Positions 22,640-27,483 of a stretch of DNA of 27,483 nt are shown piece by piece. The translations under genes and the position numbers were made by a program. Position 1 is the stretch's first letter. Each line of letters begins with the position of its first letter. The DNA is taken from contig JAYEJB010000060.1 in NCBI GenBank assembly GCA_034716415.1, forward strand, positions 1 through 27,483, written 5' to 3'. This stretch comes from JAYEJB01 sp034716415 (GTDB lineage: Bacteria; Patescibacteriota; Patescibacteriia; SG8-24). The notes under the pieces are model-generated. The model did not search any database. It was given only the letters and a program-made list of their open reading frames with translations, and was not told the DNA's origin.

Positions 22640-24175
22640 ATGGCGGCAAACCCGGAAAACCTGATCAGTAAAATCAGGACCTACAAGCCTGACGCCGATA
22701 TGGATCATGTCCGGCTGGCTTTTGATTACGCTAAGAACGCCCACGGGGACCAGAAACGGAAATCCGGCGAACCGTACATCATCCATCCGCTAGCCACGGC
22801 CGAGATTCTGGCCGACATGGAACTGCCCGTTCCGATACTCATCGCGGGGCTCCTGCATGATGTTCCGGAAGACACCGATGTCACCATCGAGGATATCAGG
22901 AAAGACTTCGGCGATGATATCGCGTCGATGGTCGCGGGTATCACCAAGCTCGGAAAGATCAAATATCGCGGCATCGACCGCTATGTCGAGAACCTCCGGA
23001 AGATGTTCGTGGCCATGGCTTCGGACATCCGCGTCATCCTCATCAAATTCGCCGACCGCATCCATAACCTGAGCACGCTTTCGGCGCTCCCGCCCAACAA
23101 ACGCAAACGCGTGGCCCTCGAGTCGCTGGAGATATACGCCCCGATCGCCAACCGTCTCGGAGTAAACGAGATGCGCGCGAAGCTCGAAGATCTATCTTTT
23201 GAACACGCCATGCCGAAAGAGCACGAATGGGTGTCGAAGCTCATGGCCAAAGCATTAAGAATCAAGAAATCATACGTGGACCGCGTGCGGACGGCGGTGG
23301 AGAAAGAACTCGCGAAGGCGAGTATCGAATACATCGACATCCACGGTCGCGTCAAGCACAAATACAGCATGTACCGGAAGCTGATCAAATACGACCGTGA
23401 TATCGTCCAGGTCCAGGATCTGGTCGCGCTGCGAATAATCGTCCCGCGCGTCAGCGACTGCTACGCGGTGCTAGGCGTGATACATCAGAACTGGCGGCCA
23501 CTCAAGGGACGCATCAAGGACTATATCTCACAACCGAAACCCAACGGCTATCAGTCATTGCATACGACCGTCTTCTGTGAGGACGGTGAGATGGTCGAAT
23601 TCCAGATCCGCACCCCGGAGATGCACGAGGAATCAGAGCGCGGCATCGCCGCCCATTGGCAATACGATGAGGACGGCAAGATCGCTTCACCGCAGATTCG
23701 CGGGCAGATGAAATGGGTCAAGGAGCTCGCCGACCAACAGAAGAACATCGTCAGCAACGTCCCCGAATACCTGGAGTCGCTGGAGAAACTGAAGATCGAC
23801 GTCTTCCAGAACCGCATCTTCGTCTTCACTCCGGACGGTGACGTCATCGACCTGCCAGAGGCCGCCACGCCGGTCGATTTCGCGTACAACATCCACTCAC
23901 AGATCGGCAACACCTGCGTGGGCGCGCGCGTCAACGATCATATCGTCAGCCTCGACACTGTGCTCTACTCCGGCGACTGCTGCGAAATCATCGTCGACAA
24001 GAACAGGAAAGGCCCTAATCCCGACTGGCTTTCGTTCGTGAAGACATCGACCGCGAGATACCACATCCGCAGCTTCGCCAAAGCCAAGCTGACCAGATGG
24101 ATCAAGAACATCAAATATGATCCAGAGGGGGACAAGGCACAAATCGTAAGGGAAAGTACCAAAAAGCCGCGCTGA
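22640..24175 (+). CDS. rel: (p)ppGpp synthetase/hydrolase, Rel/SpoT type, lacking the C-terminal regulatory domains
   Basis: Bifunctional stringent-response enzyme. The hydrolase (HD) domain has His49, GLLHDVPEDT (His73-Asp74) and IKFADRIHNL (Asp139), so hydrolysis should be intact. The synthetase has GRVKHKYSMYRKL (236-248), VQDLVALRIIV, GRIKDYISQPKPNGYQSLHT (290-309) and EFQIRTPEMHE. The RIKD fits the RxKD signature of bifunctional Rel rather than the RelA type. A TGS domain covers about 386-453 (DVFQNRIFVFTPDGD, FAYNIHSQIG). The protein ends at 511 aa, so the helical, zinc-finger and ACT modules of full-length Rel (usually 700 or more residues) are absent, with no frameshift visible. It ends in a terminator shared with parB. 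Confidence 0.93.
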   Translation: MAANPENLISKIRTYKPDADMDHVRLAFDYAKNAHGDQKRKSGEPYIIHPLATAEILADMELPVPILIAGLLHDVPEDTDVTIEDIRKDFGDDIASMVAGITKLGKIKYRGIDRYVENLRKMFVAMASDIRVILIKFADRIHNLSTLSALPPNKRKRVALESLEIYAPIANRLGVNEMRAKLEDLSFEHAMPKEHEWVSKLMAKALRIKKSYVDRVRTAVEKELAKASIEYIDIHGRVKHKYSMYRKLIKYDRDIVQVQDLVALRIIVPRVSDCYAVLGVIHQNWRPLKGRIKDYISQPKPNGYQSLHTTVFCEDGEMVEFQIRTPEMHEESERGIAAHWQYDEDGKIASPQIRGQMKWVKELADQQKNIVSNVPEYLESLEKLKIDVFQNRIFVFTPDGDVIDLPEAATPVDFAYNIHSQIGNTCVGARVNDHIVSLDTVLYSGDCCEIIVDKNRKGPNPDWLSFVKTSTARYHIRSFAKAKLTRWIKNIKYDPEGDKAQIVRESTKKPR

Positions 24176-24193
24176 CGATCACGCGGCTTTTTT
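24161..24193. terminator. Bidirectional terminator between rel and parB
   Basis: AAAAAGCCGCG pairs with CGCGGCTTTTT around 10 nt, with T-runs on both strands. The rel stop codon lies in the loop, and the parB stop is 6 bp past the other side. Confidence 0.9.
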
Positions 24194-24198
24194 ATTTT

Positions 24199-25107
24199 CT
24201 ATTGAAGCAGCTTGTCGATCAGATTCTTATACTCCTCTTCTGAATAGAAGGTCATCGCTATCTTACCCCTGCCTTCACGTCTGCTGACACTGACCTTGGT
24301 TCCATATTTACCGCGTAGCTCCTCTTCGATTGCCGCGAGAGAAGGATCCTTTTCACTCTTCCCGGCGACCTTCCTGGCTCCGGCTTCGATATCGCGTGTG
24401 GTCATTTTACCGCCGATGACCTTCCTGAACATCCGCACCCTCTCCTTTTCGTCAGCGATGCCGAGTAGGGCCCTGGCACTTCCAGCCGAGACCATGCCGG
24501 ACTCCACCGCCCGACGCATCTCCTCCGGAAGATCCAAGAGGCGCATGATATTGGCGACGGTCGACCGACCCTTACCGACTTTCTTGGCGACCTCCTCCTG
24601 TGTCATGTCGAATTCCCTGGTCAATCGTTCGTACGCCCTGGCTTCCTCGATCGGATTCAGGTCCTCGCGCTGAATATTCTCGATGAGCGCCAACACGAGC
24701 TTCTCCCCTCCCTCGGTCTTCCTGACAATGACGGGCACGGACTTCAATCCGGCCATCTTCGCGGCCCGAAACCTGCGCTCGCCGGCGATGATCTCATAAC
24801 CGCCATCATCTTTCGGCGTGACCGCGAGCGGCTGGAGTATCCCATGCTCACGGATCGATTCGGTCAGGTTCTCGAGCTCCTGATGGCTGAAACTGATGCG
24901 GGGCTGTTCTGGATTCGCGACTATCTCGGTCAGCTTGATCTCATTCACGGCTTCAGCAACCACAATCCGCCCCCTCTCGGCCCTGGCCGACCGGACGGTC
25001 GATTTCATTTTCGGACGCTCCTTCACCGCTACATCCGCGTCGCTCTTCGTCTCTTGTGGGATTAATGCACCGAGGCCGCGCCCCAGTCCCGTCTTCTTTC
25101 TCGCCAT
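24199..25107 (-). CDS. parB: Chromosome partition protein ParB (Spo0J)
   Basis: CTP-dependent DNA clamp that loads at parS sites. The N-terminus KKTGLGRGLGALIP is the ParA-activating peptide. A charged linker leads to the CTP-binding fold with NPEQPR, GILQPLAV, IIAGERRFRAAKMAG and ENIQREDLNPIEEARAY, then the DNA-binding HTH (TQEEVAKKVGKGRSTVANIMRLL, SAGSARALLGI). The C-terminal dimerisation part ends FYSEEEYKNLIDKLL. The 302-aa length is typical. It starts 3 bp after the parA stop, so the genes form an operon and are probably translationally coupled; no SD is seen. No palindromic parS site was found by eye. Confidence 0.96.
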   Translation of the reverse strand: MARKKTGLGRGLGALIPQETKSDADVAVKERPKMKSTVRSARAERGRIVVAEAVNEIKLTEIVANPEQPRISFSHQELENLTESIREHGILQPLAVTPKDDGGYEIIAGERRFRAAKMAGLKSVPVIVRKTEGGEKLVLALIENIQREDLNPIEEARAYERLTREFDMTQEEVAKKVGKGRSTVANIMRLLDLPEEMRRAVESGMVSAGSARALLGIADEKERVRMFRKVIGGKMTTRDIEAGARKVAGKSEKDPSLAAIEEELRGKYGTKVSVSRREGRGKIAMTFYSEEEYKNLIDKLLQ

Positions 25108-25110
25108 ACG

Positions 25111-25881
25111 CTATAAGGAATGTTCAAGGTCGAGAATCTCTCTCGTCAGGCGCTCATACGCCTTCGCCCCCTTTGACCACGGATCGTATTCCATGATCGG
25201 CCGACCGAAACTCGGCGCTTCGGCTAGCCGGACGTTCCGCGGAATGACGGAACGGAAGACCCTGTTGGGAAAAAACCTGTGTAATTCGTTCATCACGTCG
25301 ACCGCCAGCTTGTTCCTGTTGTCATACATGGTCAGTACCGCGCCGAGAATTTCCAGTTTCTCATGCAGACTTCCTTTGACCATCTCGATCGTCCGCAAAA
25401 GCTGGCTCAATCCCTCCAGGGCATAGTATTCGGCCTGCACCGGAATAAGCACTTTGTCTACTGCCGTCAGTCCATTGATGGTCAGCAGACCTAATGACGG
25501 AGGTGAATCGACCAATATGAAATCGTAATCGTTCCGGAGCTCGAGCAGGGAATCCTGCAATCGGAACTCACGCCTGTCCATGTCGACCAAATCAACCGCG
25601 GCACCAGCCAGCGCCGGCGTCGCGGGTGCGAGTTTCATGCCTTCGACCTGTGTCGGAATGACGATATCGCGCAATGCTCTCTCCCCTATCAACGCTTCAT
25701 AGACCCCACCGTCCAAATCACTATGATCGATACCGAGCCCTGAAGTAGCGTTGGCCTGCGGATCAAGATCGACAAGCAAGACGAACTTTCCGTTCGCTGC
25801 GAGATAGGATCCTAAATTGATGGCAGTGGTCGTCTTACCGACTCCACCCTTCTGGTTGACGACGGCGATGATATAGGCCAT
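25111..25881 (-). CDS. parA: Chromosome partition ATPase ParA (Soj)
   Basis: MinD/ParA-type ATPase acting with ParB to segregate the chromosome. From the ATG at 25881 it is 256 aa: deviant Walker A KGGVGKTTT near the N-terminus, Walker A' VDLDPQANAT, Walker B YDFILVDSPPSLGLL and the switch segment RLAEAPSFGRPIMEYD near the end. It lacks the N-terminal HTH of plasmid type Ia ParA, so it fits chromosomal Soj. A GTG at 25893 would add four residues, but it lies inside the predicted -10 box, so I prefer the ATG, which leaves a 5' leader of only about 4 nt. Confidence 0.95.
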   Translation of the reverse strand: MAYIIAVVNQKGGVGKTTTAINLGSYLAANGKFVLLVDLDPQANATSGLGIDHSDLDGGVYEALIGERALRDIVIPTQVEGMKLAPATPALAGAAVDLVDMDRREFRLQDSLLELRNDYDFILVDSPPSLGLLTINGLTAVDKVLIPVQAEYYALEGLSQLLRTIEMVKGSLHEKLEILGAVLTMYDNRNKLAVDVMNELHRFFPNRVFRSVIPRNVRLAEAPSFGRPIMEYDPWSKGAKAYERLTREILDLEHSL

Positions 25882-25891
25882 AACGCTTGTC

Positions 25892-25920
25892 ACTTTACCC
25901 TATGCTGGGGTCTTTGACAA
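25892..25920 (-). promoter_or_regulatory. Promoter of parA-parB
   Basis: On the minus strand TTGTCA (25915-25920, 5 of 6) is 17 bp from TAAAGT (25892-25897, 4 of 6). Only 10 nt separate the -10 from the ATG at 25881, implying a near-leaderless mRNA. The -35 overlaps the divergent -35 at 25914-25919. Confidence 0.5.
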
Positions 25921-25943
25921 CACGGCTTCGACATGGCTAGAAT
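25914..25943 (+). promoter_or_regulatory. Promoter for the tRNA-Leu transcript
   Basis: A consensus TTGACA (25914-25919) is 18 bp from TAGAAT (25938-25943, 5 of 6). The predicted start near 25950 lies 150 nt before tRNA-Leu and just before the duplicated tRNA 5' end at 25972. Confidence 0.6.
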
Positions 25944-25971
25944 GAGCGATAGCCTCTCATCTGCAAGGCCT

Positions 25972-26104
25972 GCCGCGGTGGCGGAATCGACCGCCAATAC
26001 CTTAACGGCGGTCGTCCCGGAATCGTGAGCGAAGCGAGGGATATCCGGGATCCAAGGCATGGACGGCAATAGGCTGGCGGACACCCATCAAAACAAAACA
26101 ACAA
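25972..26104 (+). repeat. Duplicated 16-nt tRNA-Leu 5' end followed by hairpins
   Basis: gccgcggtggcggaat (25972-25987) repeats exactly the first 16 nt of tRNA-Leu at 26105-26120. Between them are a perfect hairpin (CGACCGCC/GGCGGTCG, 25988-26014), a second hairpin (TCCCGGA/TCCGGGA around gtgagcgaagcgaggg) of a dispersed-repeat type, and an A-rich stretch. The first copy is not a tRNA, since no anticodon arm follows. It looks like an insertion into the tRNA 5' end that duplicated the target and left the tRNA intact. Confidence 0.7.
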
Positions 26105-26189
26105 GCCGCGGTGGCGGAATTGGTATACGCACACGACTCAAAATCGTGCGGGGAAACCCATGAGGGTTCGACTCCCTCCCGCGGCACCA
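26105..26189 (+). tRNA. tRNA-Leu (anticodon CAA)
   Basis: 85 nt with acceptor GCCGCGG/CCGCGGC, anticodon stem CACGA/TCGTG with loop CTCAAAA (anticodon CAA, reading UUG), the long variable arm expected for class II leucine tRNA, T-arm GGGTTCGACTCCC and an encoded ACCA end. Confidence 0.96.
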
Positions 26190-26261
26190 CCCCCCGTCGC
26201 TCGAGCTTTGCTCGAGCTATGGGGGGTGCCACCCGAAGCCTTGGCGAAGGGTGGCTTTTTT
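26190..26261 (+). terminator. Double hairpin terminator after tRNA-Leu
   Basis: The first hairpin pairs CCCCCC (26190-26195) with GGGGGG (26221-26226) around gctcgag words. The second pairs GCCACCC (26228-26234) with GGGTGGC (26249-26255) and runs into six T residues. The first part is nearly identical to the element at 12823-12870 next to the tRNA-Val array. Confidence 0.82.
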
Positions 26262-26278
26262 GTTTCTGGCCAGGCGCT

Positions 26279-26323
26279 ACCCCGCCCCAACGAAGTCCGC
26301 CATTCGGACGAGTGGGGCGGGGT
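26279..26323. repeat. GC-rich hairpin downstream of tRNA-Leu
   Basis: ACCCCGCCCC (26279-26288) pairs with GGGGCGGGGT (26314-26323), with an inner AGTCCG/CGGAC pairing. There is no U-tract on either side. It lies between two convergent units and holds no gene. Confidence 0.65.
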
Positions 26324-26397
26324 GACCATACGAACTCACGACACCAAAAATGCAGCTTTAGCCGCATCTGAAATACCTGCTATAGGGTCGCGTGTAA

Positions 26398-26892
26398 CTA
26401 TAGGATCATCCTCACCAACACCACCAGAAAAACCGCCTGCATCAGGAAGCCGTATTTCATCGGGATATCTTTCTCCTGTTTTCGCAGCTTAGCTATCAAG
26501 AAATGGTGGTTCCACATATGAAACGCCTCGAAACCGACCAGTCTTCTGCCCAGCCAGGACTTACCCGGTTTCAGGACCTCACATAGACCCACGAAAACAT
26601 CCGGCAATAATCCTCCGATGATTCCGGCCAGCACGGCTGCCAGCGATTCGAATCTTCCCATGGCCAAAATGACCGATACGACGATTATGGTCACAAGAAT
26701 ATCCAGCCCCGTATACCACAGCGCCAACTTCCTGCTGTTCCCCTTCTTATATTCACTGTACAGATGATCATCCCCGTGCGGAATCATGTCGAGCAGGAAA
26801 TGACCGAAAAAATTAATCGCAAATACGGATGCCGGATTCGGCACCACGCTTCCAACTGCTGCTCCTACTGTCGCATGCACTACCAGAAACAT
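26398..26892 (-). CDS. Membrane protein resembling DUF457/YdjM putative metal-dependent hydrolases
   Basis: The 164-residue protein begins MFLVVHATVGAAVG and has three or four hydrophobic segments (about 3-16, 62-79, 85-104, 148-163). Conserved-looking polar residues sit at His6, then GHFLLDMIPHGDDH (His31, Asp35, His39, Asp41), LLPDVF (Asp98) and HMWNHH (His125 to His130). The HxxxDxxPH pattern is typical of DUF457/YdjM-like inner-membrane proteins thought to be metal-dependent hydrolases; their substrate is unknown. An SD-like AAGG lies 7 nt before the ATG. It is convergent with tRNA-Leu and divergent from the small protein at 27078. Confidence 0.75.
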   Translation of the reverse strand: MFLVVHATVGAAVGSVVPNPASVFAINFFGHFLLDMIPHGDDHLYSEYKKGNSRKLALWYTGLDILVTIIVVSVILAMGRFESLAAVLAGIIGGLLPDVFVGLCEVLKPGKSWLGRRLVGFEAFHMWNHHFLIAKLRKQEKDIPMKYGFLMQAVFLVVLVRMIL

Positions 26893-27009
26893 ATTTCAGC
26901 CTTAGAGTATCAAAATTCAGGCTATTAGACAACGAAATCAGGGGTGTATAGACTGGGGATATTTACCCTGATTAATCCTAAGTCGTAGGCCTAACTTTAG
27001 GCTAAACCC

Positions 27010-27038
27010 TTGATAAATCCGAGGTGCTGTGCTAAGGT
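27010..27038 (+). promoter_or_regulatory. Candidate promoter of the small Cys protein
   Basis: TTGATA (27010-27015, 5 of 6) is 17 bp from TAAGGT (27033-27038, 3 of 6). The leader of about 33 nt has GAAGGGGGG too far (over 20 nt) from the ATG to be a normal SD. Just upstream, cctaa/ttagg words around 26978-27003 could form an operator. Confidence 0.35.
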
Positions 27039-27077
27039 TCAATTTGAAGGGGGGTTAGTCGAATTTTTCGCTAGATT

Positions 27078-27338
27078 ATGAGAAAAAAGAAGCACAACTC
27101 CGACGAAATCAGGTTCTGTCAGTCACGTCTGCACAAATGTCTCTACGAGTTCACCAACGGCGAGACGAGCTATTTGGTTGCTGTAGAGTGGGACGGTGGC
27201 AGGCCGCTCAGGATGGTCGTATGTGAGGAGTGCCTCAAAGCCGGCTTCGGCACACTGATCAAGGAAATCACCATCGACAATCCGCGCGTACCAACGGTCC
27301 AGCCGCAGAAAAGATCCGCCCCGTCGATAGCGGCATAA
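27078..27338 (+). CDS. Small four-cysteine protein, possibly zinc-binding
   Basis: I do not recognise this 86-residue protein. It starts MRKKKHNSDE and has two cysteine pairs, Cys14-x6-Cys21 and Cys49-x2-Cys52 (VVCEECLKAGF), which could form one zinc site. Between them is a probable beta-hairpin (SYLVAVEWDGGRPLRMVV); the tail is Pro/Ser-rich and likely disordered. It has its own terminator 13 bp past the stop. Coding is supported by the clear terminator and protein-like composition; no SD is seen at a usual distance. Confidence 0.7.
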   Translation: MRKKKHNSDEIRFCQSRLHKCLYEFTNGETSYLVAVEWDGGRPLRMVVCEECLKAGFGTLIKEITIDNPRVPTVQPQKRSAPSIAA

Positions 27339-27351
27339 TATATAGAAGATG

Positions 27352-27374
27352 CCAGCCCCGAGGGGCTGGTTTTT
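27352..27374 (+). terminator. Terminator of the small Cys protein gene
   Basis: CCAGCCCC pairs perfectly with GGGGCTGG (loop GA) and is followed by five T residues. Confidence 0.92.
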
Positions 27375-27385
27375 GATTAAAAAGT

Positions 27386-27483
27386 TCGGAAGTATAGAAG
27401 TATTGAAGCTTAGGAGTATAGAAGCACAGAAGCCGGCTTCTGTGCTTCTATACTCCTAAGCTTCAATACTTCTATACTTCCGA
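27386..27483. repeat. Perfect 98-bp palindrome at the window end
   Basis: 49-bp arms meet at AGCC|GGCT (27434/27435) with no loop and no mismatch. The arms are built of agtatagaagt, gcttaggagtatag and agcacagaag words, the same vocabulary as the repeats at 11910 and 20108. The window stops exactly at the arm end, so a fold-back artefact cannot be excluded. Confidence 0.85.

Noticed and set aside
16625..24175. UGA recoding (genetic code 25)
   Set aside because: TGA is the true stop of der, pth, dprA and rel at the normal protein ends, and no in-frame TGA occurs inside conserved domains.
24199..25900. Replication origin beside parAB
   Set aside because: No dnaA gene, DnaA-box cluster or parS palindrome could be found by eye near parAB; a motif scan would be needed to reopen this.
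26002..26371. Overlapping ORFs on both strands across tRNA-Leu
   Set aside because: They cover a certain tRNA gene and its terminator and have no protein-like features.

Overview
The window looks like a chromosomal fragment of an uncultured bacterium, most likely of the Candidate Phyla Radiation (Patescibacteria). This is inferred from a GC-moderate compact genome, TrbC/VirB2-like two-helix surface proteins, a truncated Rel, Lys-rich tails and many intergenic hairpins. No rRNA or marker tree supports a finer placement. TGA ends der, pth, rel and dprA, so the recoded UGA (glycine) code of Gracilibacteria/Absconditabacteria is excluded.

Layout. (1) 1-9240, minus strand: two tandem genes for surface proteins. 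Each has a signal peptide, a VirB2/TrbC-like helical hairpin and a long Ig-like ectodomain. The second is giant (>2250 residues), and its 3' end runs into an inverted duplication at the window edge, so the true C-terminus is unknown. (2) 9241-12745, minus strand: lepB, hisS, rpsU and yqeY, separated by hairpin-rich spacers. (3) 12746-14010: an accessory patch. It holds an array of long hairpin elements lying exactly at the 3' end of tRNA-Val(CAC) with a 6-bp direct repeat, one hairpin inserted inside another with a 4-5-bp direct repeat, a small membrane ORF capped by a long REP/IS200-like palindrome, and (to 14817) an unrecognised 269-residue protein. (4) 15162-24193, plus strand: housekeeping genes for an LCP-family cell-wall ligase, Der GTPase, Pth, DprA, TopA and a Rel-type ppGpp enzyme. 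(5) 24199-25881, minus strand: the parA-parB partition pair. (6) 25914-27483: tRNA-Leu(CAA) with a duplicated 5' end, a DUF457-like membrane protein, a small four-cysteine protein, and a perfect 98-bp palindrome at the window end.

Together the genes cover translation (HisS, bS21, Pth, Der), secretion (LepB), envelope (LCP, surface proteins), DNA processing (DprA, TopA, ParAB) and the stringent response. Most housekeeping starts lack a Shine-Dalgarno sequence, and parA and dprA look nearly leaderless. bS21, the accessory ORFs and the DUF457-like gene do have one.

The parts most worth following up are the hairpin elements that insert at a tRNA end and into each other, with stems that mirror the flanking DNA, and the pilin-like anchor fused to giant ectodomains.
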